DNA from: Bolinopsis microptera
Lineage: Eukaryota; Ctenophora; Tentaculata; Lobata; Bolinopsidae
DNA: 23,006 bases
Assembly (NCBI RefSeq): GCF_026151205.1
Contig: NW_026971882.1
Location: 1-23,006 of the forward strand
Reading direction: 5' to 3'
A program made the translations under genes and the position numbers. Below, piece by piece: positions 1 through 10,335 of this stretch; within the stretch, counting starts at the first letter, position 1, and every line of letters starts with the position of its first letter. The notes below the pieces were generated by a model. The model was not told the DNA's origin, did no database searches, and saw nothing but the letters and a program-made list of their open reading frames with translations.

Positions 1-237
1 GTAAATGAGCTTCAAATGATGTGCGTTTTACCGGTACAATTCTAGACGATAATATAATATCGTCATAATAATGACGTCACATAACCAAAGAGGAGAGTGG
101 GAGATGGAACACAATCGCATTAGAACAAAAATACCTCAACTCTTTCAGTTCGCACTGATCGTATTGTAACAAAAAACAAGTCACTCAAACTTGAGATCGG
201 ACTTGTAACTTTCAGGATGGCCAATGTTGCATTGTAA
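1..237. other. AT-rich sequence, no gene seen
   Basis: No coding exon or RNA gene is visible. It contains one CRE-like TGACGTCA palindrome near position 71. The segment borders the 340-bp hairpin element on its right. Confidence 0.5.
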
Positions 238-577
238 ATTTTACCAAAACCCATAATCATGGGTAGAGTGGACCGCTGCCAGTGTCTCTCTTTCCCAAAC
301 AAAAGGAAATGATATTAATTTGATTGACCGTTCTCAAATGCAAAATGATACCGAGAATGAAATCGGTCGCTCGCTTTTCCCCCACAGATGCCTTTGGGTA
401 GTTCTTCTTAATCTATTACAATTGTAAATGAATGGGAAAAGCGAGGGACCGATTTCATTCTCGGTATCATTTTGCATTTGAGAACGGTCAATCAAATTAA
501 TATCATTTCCTTTTGTTTGGGAAAGAGAGACACTGGCAGCGGTCCACTCTACCCATGATTATGGGTTTTGGTAAAAT
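238..577. mobile_element. 340-bp hairpin MITE-like foldback element
   Basis: The left arm (238-381) and right arm (434-577) are each 144 nt and are reverse complements with essentially one mismatch (position 369). They enclose a 52-nt loop (382-433) containing the palindrome TTACAATTGTAA. Termini read ATTTTACC...GGTAAAAT. There is no coding capacity, and open frames across it are by-products of the repeat. No convincing target-site duplication is visible at the edges (flanks GTAA and ATCA), so the superfamily is unassigned. Near-perfect arms suggest a recent insertion or recent arm homogenisation. It shares no obvious sequence with the three giant foldback elements further right. Confidence 0.85.
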
Positions 578-1485
578 ATCATCTCTTTTTGATTATAATG
601 TCAGGGTACTTTATAACGTCGAAATATAAACTGATATCTTCATTAATATTAATAAGGAGGAAGTTTCCACGATTTAGAAATTTTTCCTTTAAAAACATTT
701 CCTTGTGTTTAGGTAAGCATATCGGTCGATCACTGACTGAATATGCCACTTTATACTCATTCAAGTTGGCATTAAATTCATATAAAATGACATTAAAAAG
801 CAGAATTTGTTGGAAATCACGAATGAGCAAAATTCTCACTTTTCGCACGTGCAAACTTTGAGCGGACGTTGCGTGCGCATCCAATATTGAATCGCCGTAA
901 ATTTTTGCGTGTAATTGTTTTATATATAGCTTGATAAGCATGCAAAGTTTCAAAGTATTTCAAGAAGAACTGTAATCACAACGGCACTCTAAAGTTGACA
1001 GAAAATGACGAAAACAGCAATTTTCAGTGATTTTAGCAATTTTCTATCAATTTGGGCGTGTCCCCACGTGTGCAACTTTTCGATTTTCAACTTTAAAACT
1101 AGCCTAATGCACAATTTATACATATAGGAAGCAGAACTGAGCTCCACGACAATCTATCGTAAAACAGGGGTTCTAGAAAACCCATTTCCCGATGATCCTG
1201 AGACCTGAAACTTTTTTTGCAGTCGATTTGGTCAACGTCTAGACGCTCTGAAAAATTTCAGATCTCTAACTCGATTTTAACATGGTTATTAAGGCTCCTG
1301 AATATGGCGATTTTGGGTTTTTTACCGAATTTCGTATAACAGTGCTGGAGAGTATTTTATGCAAATTTCTTAAAAATCTCAACATAACTATTTTTTATTC
1401 CTGTCATCTTTGACATCAAATTAGAATGTTTTGAACTAAAATTAAATCTGCTGAACGACTTCCGATGAGTCTTAATGCCTGAAAA
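578..1485. other. Non-coding AT-rich stretch, possible old repeat remnants
   Basis: I see no exon with a recognisable product. The open frames here are low-complexity and have no recognisable domain. The middle part (about 830-1340) has the look of decayed interspersed repeat, but I could not tie it to a family. Confidence 0.4.
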
Positions 1486-1549
1486 ACTCCTGCCGGAGGC
1501 GGCGGCCTTCGGCCGCCTCCTCCGGCCGGAGTGCACGCTTCGCGTGCAC
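1486..1549. repeat. GC-rich tandem hairpins with TTC loops
   Basis: Two adjacent hairpins lie in an otherwise AT-rich region. The first pairs 1486-1507 with 1511-1532 (about 20 of 22 positions paired) around a TTC loop. The second pairs GTGCACGC (1531-1538) with GCGTGCAC (1542-1549), again around TTC. The GC content contrasts sharply with the surroundings. A hairpin of the same design occurs at 12403-12423 inside a nested insertion. This could be the structured part of a small non-autonomous element; its edges are not resolved. Confidence 0.7.
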
Positions 1550-1575
1550 GAAAGAGGCTTGTAACGTGTACCAAA

Positions 1576-1623
1576 GGGGGTATAATAGTAAAGGGGGTAT
1601 AATAGTAAAGGGGGTACATAGTA
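1576..1623 (+). repeat. 17-bp tandem repeat, about 2.8 copies
   Basis: The unit GGGGGTATAATAGTAAA occurs at 1576-1592 and 1593-1609, and a third, diverged copy starts at 1610 (GGGGGTACATAGTA). It lies just downstream of the GC-rich hairpins and may belong to the same element. Confidence 0.85.
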
Positions 1624-1639
1624 TACCCACAATAAATGC

Positions 1640-2706
1640 ACCGGTCGTGCTTGCCAGCACTGTGATAGTTTTTATTTACAAAATGAAACGTTATCATCTG
1701 ATGAGTTAGGGAAGATCGGAGTCATTTGCCGGATAATATGCAACAAAGATAATATGCGAACTTAAATCGCATGTACATCCCAGCAGATGATCCGCATAAA
1801 ATAAAATGCCTCAAAATCATCTTTTAGGCAGGTGCCTAACTTATTGGATGACAATTAAAACTAAATAAACCTTTTCCGGGTAGAGTTAAACAAAAGATCA
1901 ATACTTATTGCGTCTTTTGATCGGATTATCATGCGGCGTTCTTTCAATGTGCTGAAGTAACGAGGAATACTGTTTTACTTTTCTGACTATTGTAATTTGT
2001 ATTTTAATTACTAATATACGCCTAAACCTCTCAACAGAGCGTCGATTAAAGACATTTGCCGTGATTATCTAGCGTCTTTTACTTTATCTAGCGTCTTAAA
2101 TAATACGAAATAACCGGCTGTCTCGTTACACAACAAAATCGATAGAAAATACTATATTCATACTCCAGCATTCCAGAAAATTGTAACCACTATCGATCCT
2201 ATACCAATCTTATCATTATATTATAAAATATTTACATAAAATGTCCACGGAACCAAGGTTAATGACCGGTAATTTCGTATTATTTAAGTATTACAACATA
2301 GGTGAGATATTCAAATACACGCCAAATGTCTTTCTAATCAACGCTCTAACAAAAGACATAATTATGGACGAATATACTGGCAGTATAATTTATCATGTTT
2401 ATGTCTTTTATCAGAGGCTTAAAGAAAATCGTACATATACCCAACCTGTGATTGTCTTCTAATCATTCATTTCAAAAGACATTAATCGATATTGCATCTC
2501 TGTAGTTACGATATGGTACGTGAATTCACTGTACGTGGCTCTGAGAACACTTAAATTAATAAAACTTGGTTAATTAAACATTATCTTATTATAAGAAATC
2601 TTAAATTAGAGGTTTCGAGTACCCAGGTCTCAAACCTTGAAAAGGAACATTATTATCAAGGGCTCGCAGGGCAAGGAAGATTTATTGTTATCATAAATAT
2701 TTGCAG
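1640..2706. other. Presumed intron or upstream region of the LRR gene
   Basis: I looked for an exon encoding the missing N-terminal half of the PDZ domain and found none I could support. It holds a short direct repeat (TATCTAGCGTCTT at 2066 and about 2084). An intron acceptor ends it: a T-rich tract and TTGCAG at 2701-2706. Confidence 0.4.
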
Positions 2707-3561
2707 TGTGGTGACGTGATAATAAAGATAAACGGAGAAGACATGGCCAGGTGGACCCACGAAGAGATGCTGGAGGAACTCTACCACGCCCAAAACACCC
2801 TGACTCTCACCCTTATCACCTACCAACACCAGCAGACTAAATACCTCCTCTTTCTGGACCTGTCACCCGGTGATATCATTAATATCTGGGCACTTAATAA
2901 CTTGGTGTCACTCCACATTTGTGAGACTAAAATGAAGAACGGGGTCGTGGATCTGAGAGGGATAACGTGTAAAGGAGTTTTACAAGAACTAGCGGTTACT
3001 AAGAGCGAGCTGGATACCATCAATGGTATCATGGGGTTGGAGCAGTTCACTAAACTGAAGCGGCTCAATTTAACTCACAACAGACTGTGTTCTCTAGACG
3101 AGGACGTGATGATGAAACTGAGCTCGTTAGAGGAACTCAGACTTGGGAACAACAATCTGGACAAGTTCCCCCTGGTCCTGACGGATATGATCACACTCAG
3201 AGACCTCTCCTTGGTGTACAATCTTATCAGTAGCATCCCGGAACAGGTCCTCAAGATGAGAAGTCTGGAGAATCTTCATCTGGATAACAATTATCTTTCT
3301 GAGATGCCAGATTTTGTGACCCAACAGCTGCCGTCTTTGAGAAGTCTGACCTTTTCCAGTAATCACCTCTCCTGGGACGAGGATTATGTTCGGGAATGTT
3401 TTCACCTCAATCTCATCGACTTCTCTGGAAATGGGACTAGAGCGAAGACTGGGTTGGACAATTTTGGGGTAATCAGTAGCAGGGCTACTCTCAGAAGAAA
3501 GGGGAGGAATTTATTGAAGGAACCGTCTTTATTGAAGATGGCATTGGCTCGCTCTGCGTGA
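2707..3561 (+). CDS. Terminal exon of a PDZ-leucine-rich-repeat protein (partial)
   Basis: The exon begins after an acceptor AG at 2705-2706 and runs 284 codons to a TGA at 3559-3561; no Met start is implied, so the N terminus lies upstream. Residues 1-40 match the second half of a PDZ domain: the GDVIIKING segment, then the alpha-2 helix and a beta strand (TLTLTLITY). After a linker, residues about 92-240 form roughly six leucine-rich repeats of the LxxLxLxxNxL type (cores LKRLNLTHNRL, LEELRLGNNNL, LRDLSLVYNLI, LENLHLDNNYL, LRSLTFSSNHL). The tail is basic and ends RSA, which is not a PDZ ligand. No signal peptide or membrane segment is visible. LRR and PDZ modules suggest an intracellular scaffold, but I recognise no named orthologue. 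GC content is clearly above the flanks, which supports genuine coding. Confidence 0.85.
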   Translation, partial: CGDVIIKINGEDMARWTHEEMLEELYHAQNTLTLTLITYQHQQTKYLLFLDLSPGDIINIWALNNLVSLHICETKMKNGVVDLRGITCKGVLQELAVTKSELDTINGIMGLEQFTKLKRLNLTHNRLCSLDEDVMMKLSSLEELRLGNNNLDKFPLVLTDMITLRDLSLVYNLISSIPEQVLKMRSLENLHLDNNYLSEMPDFVTQQLPSLRSLTFSSNHLSWDEDYVRECFHLNLIDFSGNGTRAKTGLDNFGVISSRATLRRKGRNLLKEPSLLKMALARSA

Positions 3562-3702
3562 TCAGAATCCTGATCAGTATCAGGTGTCGAACTGAATTTT
3601 TTATAACAGCTTACGCGTAACTAAAAACCGGATGAAACGGACTCAAAATAGAAACAAATAGAACTCGACATTGAACGCAATTACTTTAAACAGTTAAAGC
3701 TA

Positions 3703-3708
3703 AATAAA
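3703..3708 (+). promoter_or_regulatory. Proximal AATAAA polyadenylation signal
   Basis: A canonical AATAAA hexamer lies 142 bp after the LRR gene stop codon. It could end a short 3' UTR, though no strong GT-rich downstream element follows at once. Confidence 0.45.
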
Positions 3709-3984
3709 TATTGTAACAGTAAACAATTTATTGGGTCACGGCCAAATGATAAAACAACGACCATTTGATCAAAGAAAGTTGCAGACCAACTACTTATAAA
3801 ATTATTACTTATATAATTGACTAATGACTACTTATACTTTATTCGAATCACACATCCTCAAAGCAATGGGGGCTTTTGACCACTACCGGGAGGTTTCAGC
3901 TCTTAAATATCCTGTTTAATGGTTATGTTAAGTGTCCATTTATTAAGACGAATGACTGTTGATAGTTGTTGCTATAAACTTATA

Positions 3985-3990
3985 AATAAA
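3985..3990 (+). promoter_or_regulatory. Distal AATAAA polyadenylation signal with GT-rich tract
   Basis: The AATAAA hexamer is followed within 10-40 nt by a GT-rich run (TTGTTGGACTTGTGTCTG), the usual arrangement for a cleavage and polyadenylation site. It is the better candidate for the 3' end of the LRR gene transcript. Confidence 0.55.
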
Positions 3991-6102
3991 ATATAATTGT
4001 TGGACTTGTGTCTGTATGGTTAGGATGTGGCGATGAAACTGCATAATTTTTCGTTATACGATTAAATTTACAGACGAATTTAAAATTGGCTGGGCCATTA
4101 TGTGGTTAAACTTAATCATTATATGTCAGAGACAAATATTTACAGAAAGCAAACATTCATGAAGGAGTGGATTGAAGTTATATACTTTGCCTACTCGGAA
4201 ATTCGTACCAACAAAACCCAACCTGAAGAAGAGAAAATGACGGAAGGATTTAACCCGGCTTTGTATGGCATGAAGCAGACATTCTGACAACTTTCAAACA
4301 CGGACGAATGGTATTTAGGCGTGATATAGAACTTCAAAGAAATTAAAATAGCGATCAAATGGCTGCAACGCCGCCCAACAAGCCTCAACAGTGATGAAAA
4401 CTATTGTCCCCCAGATAGTCTCATGTAATCGTCCTAAACACGGAGCCTACGGGAAAGTAGCGAGCTAGCTTCATCTGTCTCACTCCAGCATCCAGCCATG
4501 ATTTGTGGAGGAATCACGTGACTCGCGGAATAAAAAACGTGACTTTTGCGGGATCACGTGATATTTCCACAGATCACGTGTTGCAAGATAGCTTACCTGC
4601 GACATGAAGTTGTAATTCATGCTCCGGCGCAGGTGTCACCCGGATGAATTAGAAACCTTACCAATATTTTGGTTTGACTGAGATATCATGGGGAATGCAC
4701 GGTTGAGCTTCTAAGAATGCGTCAATCTTGAATCTCAGATCATAGTGACGACTGATGAATCCTTTTCAGATTAAGATCCTGTTCAGATAGACCAGAAACC
4801 TGACAGTGGTACAAGTTTGGAATTTAGTGAACTCATTTCCCAGGTCTGACCTCAGTGTCAGTCTAGGCGGGATTCAAGCAGCCAAGCGATCAGAATTACT
4901 GCTTTTCCCAAACATGTTATAAACAGCTGTGTTTAAAGAACTATTTACACCAATCAAGGGTGACGGCCACAATGACTGTGTCAGCAAATATCCACTATTC
5001 AAAGTGTAAGGATATGAGATATGTCTCGCCAGAGTAAGTCTTGTAACTTCAGTCTAACAGGCTTGACTACCCAGCCTGAATACTGAACACTGAGCTGTTG
5101 TCTCGGAAACCAAATCAATCCAAAATACTTATCTCTGATTGGTCCATTGTACGCACGTGGGCAACACAAAAGCCTTTGATTGGCTGTCTAAAGAAGTCAC
5201 ACGACAACACCAGGTAACCAGATCAATACCCTGCTCGGTAACAGGAGGAGTCAACCGACAGAGGAATTGGAATAATAATAACTCATTTGTAGGAGGACGT
5301 TTTAAACCCATAGCAAACAATGCTGGGAAGAAGCTGAAATATCACCTGGATATTTAACTATACCTCCCTTTAAATCAGCATCTTATTATCCTTGAACAAT
5401 TCATTTCTGTTATAAAATTATAAAGTAAAATAAAATTCATCGCCTAAGCTGCATAAGAAAGTAAAACGAACTCCGTGCGTTACTGCTTTATTGTAAAGGT
5501 GGTGGCTTAAATTATATTCAATCGAATAAGCATACCAGTCCTAAAGTTCACGAAGAACTAAATAATCTTAATCAATGTCATTTCTGAAGAAGGCATACCT
5601 TAGCTCAAAAAGGTTTGATTGTAGCACTGATACTTAAATGTTTCTTCTGTGTTACTATTGATATAATTGAGCTCAGTAATTATGGCTATGTCATTCGTGC
5701 TTGCTGTGATGCAGGTTACATTTCGATTACAAATTAAACGCCAACTGAATTTCAAATTACTTCTTTGAGTCAAGCAGACGGGACAATTTGTAAAGTTCAT
5801 AAATTGTCTAGACAAAGTCTGAGCAGACTTGCAGCACAGACACGGTCGGAAGGTTTCGCTTGCTCCAACAAAAATAGCAAAAATATAATTATATCCAGTA
5901 TAATGCACATACCTGCTCACGTCCCAGATATTTTCTTTTTGGATGCGGAATTATCTATTGCCAAAATTCGGAACTTACGATAAAAGCAGCTAGGTTGGTT
6001 CACCACAAACTATAGAACTACAGACTAACAAAACATTTCACATAATATTGCAGAAACAATTCACAATCGTATGTGACGACAAGGTAGTACAATAGGAACA
6101 GA
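3991..6102. other. Intergenic AT-rich region, no gene seen
   Basis: No exon with a recognisable domain is visible on either strand; the short open frames lack conserved motifs. The only structured item I can point to is the CACGTG inverted repeat at 4504-4580. A further isolated CACGTG lies near 5154. Confidence 0.45.
4504..4580. promoter_or_regulatory. Inverted repeat carrying three CACGTG E-boxes
   Basis: CACGTG occurs at 4515-4520, 4555-4560 and 4575-4580. The first two lie in an imperfect inverted repeat (4504-4528 against 4548-4571; shared parts TGTGGA and ATCACGTGA). The sequence ATCACGTGAC resembles binding sites of bHLH-zip factors of the MITF/TFE or USF type. No gene start is evident nearby, so a regulatory role is inference; it may equally be the core of a small decayed hairpin element. 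Confidence 0.45.
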
Positions 6103-6402
6103 ATAAGGTACACAATAAGGTACATTTTAGGGTACATATTAGGGTGCATATCAAGGTACATATTAAGGTACATATTAAGGTACATAATAAGGTACATAAT
6201 AAGGTACATTTAGGGTACATATTAGGGTACATATCAAGGTACATATTAAGGTACATAATAAGGTACATAATAAGGTACATAATAAGGTACATAATAAGGT
6301 ACATAATAAGGTACATAATAAGGTACATAATAAGGTACATATTAAGGTACATATTAAGGTACATTTTAGGGTACATATTACTATATTAGGGTACATAGTA
6401 GT
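6103..6402 (+). repeat. 12-bp minisatellite, about 24 copies
   Basis: The consensus unit is GGTACATAATAA, with variants TATTAA, TATTAG, TTTTAG and TATCAA in the second half. A variant block (GGGTACATATTAGGG then CATATCAAGG) starts at 6130 and again at 6213, giving a higher-order period of 83 bp. Long open frames on both strands (runs of MYLI or of IIRY) are produced by the repeat and are not genes. Confidence 0.95.
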
Positions 6403-6850
6403 ACCTTAGGTGCATTTGCATAGATCATGGTAATGAATCATGTGTCAGATCTTATAATTATTACAAAATTTAGCAATATTATAAAGATTAAAGATATTCA
6501 TTGTTCAACATCTGCCAAGGAACCGTTCATATATTATGCAACCAAGGTAGGAGGGGTTCAGAAATTCTATTACGCTATAAAGTATATAGCGTATAGTATA
6601 TAGTGTACTTTATGCACAATACTACAAAAGCTGTACTGTATGTAAAATGGCTAGTGGAAGGGGATTTAAATTCTCCAAAATCTGGCTTCAGCGTAATATA
6701 TGTGTATAAATATAATCGCTAACTGAGAAGAAACAATTACGAGTCATTTATTATTCTTTACAATCTAGAACTGAGAATAGATAACATTCTACTGGAGAGC
6801 TCTTTGTCGGGGTTTATTTTGTTGGTAACTTAAACTATTATCATGGTAAC
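6403..6850. other. AT-rich spacer, no gene seen
   Basis: Contains one small perfect hairpin, TACGCTATA (6571-6579) against TATAGCGTA (6585-6593). Nothing else is supported. The last three bases before element A (CAG, 6851-6853) are its target duplication. Confidence 0.5.
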
Positions 6851-8222
6851 CAGTAGTAAGGGGAAAAGTGGCATTCCGTTGGATTCGAATGTTCACAAGG
6901 ATTTCTCAACGGAATATGGTAGTTAGGACCCCTACGAACATAATTAGACTTGTTGCCAATTTTGTATCTCAACGGAAACACCACTTTTACCACTTTTTAC
7001 CACCTTTGTACCACCTTTCTGGTTTGCCAAATATCTTTAGTTGTGAACGTCGTAGAAGGCTGAAAATTAACCTAGAATGTTTATCTTATCAAGGAGTAAA
7101 ACTTTTGTATGAAAAATTTTTACATTGGACAATCAGCTAATTGGATAATTACCAATTAGTTAATCACCAAAAAAAGTGAAAATTTTTTATTGGCTCAAAA
7201 TGATTGAAATCGTTTGAAACACGGAGAAATGTAGTTTTTAGAAAAACTTCAAAAATTTTTGACTTAAAATTTTTTTTCGAGACTTCAAAAAAAAAGTTTG
7301 AAAATTTGAAAATATTTTTTGCCGCCAAAAGTGATCGAATTGCATGAAACGTGGATAAAAATGCCTTGCAGAAAAATTTCGAAGATTTTTAGATTGAGGA
7401 ATACTAAAATCATCAATATTTGAAGTTGGAGTTCAGTAAATCTCGACATATTTTAGTAATTAGGAATAGCTTAGCGGAAAGGGCTGGACCTGAAAAAGGT
7501 TAACCACACAATATTAGAGTTTCATAACTAATTACAATACAGCTTTATCAAATTCCACATAAAGAAACAGCACAAAAGGACCATTTAAGATCGAACCGAT
7601 TTTACCTACTGTACTATCATTTTATTGATTTCAATGATCAAAACCTCTGTCAATCTTGCCAATCTATACCGGGTATCTGAATGTACCGGACCTCTTATTT
7701 ACCTCTATAATTAGACCCAGTTGTGCAAGAAATGCGATTTCTCACAGGGGTTTCTTTAAACTGTGCACTTTTTGTCACTCTCGCAACTCGCAAGAGGCCT
7801 GGTATTATAGGGGGGTATAGGAAGCGAGTGTAAATATACCTTCCATCATCCATTGTGGCTATTTTGTATTGTGAATGCGCATGCCGCTTCGTTTGCTATG
7901 CCATATACCTCGAATAACCCCCATATGTCATTGCCAGGGTCGGGATAGAGCTGGAGATAGCATTGAAAAGTTGCTAGAAATAGCTAGATTTAGAGTAAAC
8001 TGGTGGTAGCTGGGTGGTGCTAGCATGGATGTAGCAGAACGTAGCTACACGGGGTTTCATTGGAGTTGGTTATTTTAATGGCCAAAGAGTGCCGGAACTA
8101 AAGTTACTAAAGATTGCAGTTGAGGGGCAGTGTAAACCACGGTGTAGTCAGGGACACAGAGCTACAGTGCAGGAGTACTGCAAAAGAACAGTGCAAGTGA
8201 TACAGTCTGCAACAGTAAAACT

Positions 8223-8810
8223 CCGAAGAAGGAGATAAGATTGTGGCTGCAGAGGAGGAGAGTAGCTGGAACCTGATTGTGTTTGTGTTGAAAGAAGAGG
8301 AGGAAGAAGAGTTTCCTGCTCTGGTAACTGCATTTTTGGAAGAGGTGGGGTGAGAACTTATTTTCAAGCGACAAGGGTGGGCTGGAAGCAACCAGATACA
8401 GCTATCCGACCTATTAAGATCACCGTCCTGAGCTTAACAGCATTTCATCAGAATCTGATGAAAACAGAGAGACTGACCCACCCTTTTTAGATCCAACGAA
8501 ACCCTTTATATAAATCGATTTTTCCGCATGAATTACGTCATGGTATCTTCTTATCAAGGCTACAGACCTTGCCGTACCGGATTTATTGATCAAAGTGAGT
8601 CTCTTTAGCCCTCTTCTTCTTTAGAGCTTTAGGTTGGTGATCAAACTCTTCGCTACTCGCTCCTCACTGGATCTATCAGGACAGATTCACATCTTTTTAG
8701 GTCTCAACCAGACTTAGTTTTCCTGTTTTCATCATGTAGTACGTTCTGCTACCTCCATTTTAGCACCACCCAGCTTCCATCAGTTCACTCTAAGTCTAGC
8801 TTCGTCGGCG
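8223..8810. repeat. Spacer (loop) of element A
   Basis: This is single-copy sequence between the arms with no recognisable coding. Its last part, 8741-8800, is a diverged direct copy of arm sequence 8989-9049, so the spacer itself contains an older partial duplicate of the arm. Minus-strand open frames across 8107-8391 straddle the arm edge and are Ser/Thr-rich low-complexity reads. Confidence 0.65.
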
Positions 8811-9487
8811 TTTTACTGTTGCATACTGTATCACTTGCACTGTTCTTTTGCAGTACTCCTGCACTGTAGCTCTGTGTCCCTGACTACACCGTGGTTTACA
8901 CTGCCCCTCAACTGCAATCTTTAGTAACTTTAGTTCCGGCACTCTTTGGCCATTAAAATAACCAACTCCAATGAAACCCCGTGTAGCTACGTTCTGCTAC
9001 ATCCATGCTAGCACCACCCAGCTACCACCAGTTTACTCTAAATCTAGCTATTTCTAGCAACTTTTCAATGCTATCTCCAGCTCTATCCCGACCCTGGCAA
9101 TGACATATGGGGGTTATTCGAGGTATATGGCATAGCAAACGAAGCGGCATGCGCATTCACAATACAAAATAGCCACAATGGATGATGGAAGGTATATTTA
9201 CACTCGCTTCCTATACCCCCCTATAATACCAGGCCTCTTGCGAGTTGCGAGAGTGACAAAATGTGCACAGTTTAAAGAAACCCCTGTGAGAAATCGCATT
9301 TCTTGCACAACTGGGTCTAATTATAGAGGTAAATAAGAGGTCCGGTACATTCAGATACCCGGTATAGATTGGCAAGATTGACAGAGGTTTTGATCATTGA
9401 AATCAATAAAATGATAGAACAGCAGGTAAAATCGGTTCGATCTTAAATGGTCCTTTTGTGCTGTTTCTTTATGTGGAATTTGATAAA

Positions 9488-9605
9488 GCTGTATTGTAAT
9501 TAGTTATGAAACTCTAATATTGTGTGGTTAACCTTTTTCAGGTCCAGCTGTATTGTAATTAGTTATGAAACTCTAATATTGTGTGGTTAACCTTTTTCAG
9601 GTCCA
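9488..9605. repeat. 59-bp tandem duplication in right arm of element A
   Basis: The segment 9488-9546 is repeated exactly at 9547-9605. The left arm has this sequence only once (about 7483-7545), so the duplication arose in the right arm after the arms last matched. Confidence 0.9.
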
Positions 9606-10249
9606 GCCCTTTCCGCTAAGCTATTCCTAATTACTAAAATATGTCGAGATTTACTGAACTCCAACTTCAAATATTGATGATTTTAGTATTCCTCAATCTA
9701 AAAATCTTCGAAATTTTTCTGCAAGGCATTTTTATCCACGTTTCATGCAATTCGATCACTTTTGGCGGAAAAAAATATTTTCAAATTTTCAAACTTTTTT
9801 TTTGAAGTCTCGAAAAAAAATTTTAAGTCAAAAATTTTTGAAGTTTTTCTAAAAACTACATTTCTCCGTGTTTCAAACGATTTCAATCATTTTGAGCCAA
9901 TAAAAAATTTTCACTTTTTTTGGTGATTAACTAATTGGTAATTATCCAATTAGCTGATTGTCCAATGTAAAAATTTTTCATACAAAAGTTTTACTCCTTG
10001 ATAAGATAAACATTCTAGGTTAATTTTCAGCCTTCTACGACGTTCACAACTAAAGATATTTGGCAAACCAGAAAGGTGGTACAAAGGTGGTAAAAAGTGG
10101 TAAAAGTGGTGTTTCTGTTGAGATACAAAATTGGCAACAAGTCTAATTATGTTCGTAGGGGTCCTAACTACCATATTCCGTTGAGAAATCCTTGTGAACA
10201 TTCAAATCCAACGGAACCCTTAAATCGACCACTTTTCCCCTTACTACAG

Positions 10250-10335
10250 AGCTAAACGTGCACCACCGCGAAATTTTGACCCAGATCACCGCGGTCTTTG
10301 AGGTATTGGCCGTCAGATAAATAATTAATACAGCT
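10250..10335. repeat. Short spacer between foldback elements A and B
   Basis: Only 86 bp separate the two target duplications. It holds a GC-rich stretch (ACCGCG... to ...CGCGGT) loosely similar to the stretch at about 13129-13168 on the other side of B. This may be an older repeat into which B inserted; the similarity is weak. Confidence 0.3.

Larger units (their letters stand above)
6854..10246. mobile_element. Giant foldback element A
   Basis: The element is 3393 bp, begins TAGTAAGGGG, ends CCCCTTACTA and is flanked by CAG (6851-6853 and 10247-10249). The left arm (6854 to about 8222) and right arm (about 8811-10246) are near-identical inverted copies of about 1.37-1.44 kb around a 588-bp spacer. 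The outermost part diverges from B and C, but the sequence from about 7020 inward is clearly homologous to theirs. The left end lacks about 11 bp present at the right end. No transposase is visible, and open frames in the arms show no selective constraint. It is presumably non-autonomous and mobilised in trans. A 3-bp duplication is compatible with several cut-and-paste superfamilies; I do not assign one. Confidence 0.9.

Noticed and set aside
579-953. 124-codon minus-strand frame
   Set aside because: Composition is AT-driven, there is no domain, and it partly lies next to repeat remnants; not distinguishable from chance.
1486-1549. Helitron 3' end hairpin
   Set aside because: A GC hairpin is present, but no CTRR terminus follows at the expected distance.
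2241-2462. 73-codon plus-strand frame upstream of the LRR exon
   Set aside because: No recognisable domain, AT-driven composition, and no splice signals linking it in frame to the PDZ-LRR exon.
6018-6396. Long frames with MYLI, CTLL or IIRY repeats
   Set aside because: They are translations of the 12-bp minisatellite, open in several frames on both strands.
6868-7140. 90-codon frame in the arms of element A
   Set aside because: It lies inside a foldback arm, is basic and low-complexity, resembles no family, and its counterpart in B and C has a different N-terminal part.
8107-8391. Minus-strand frames, Ser/Thr-rich
   Set aside because: They overlap each other in different frames across the inner arm edge of element A and are interrupted in the matching opposite arm.
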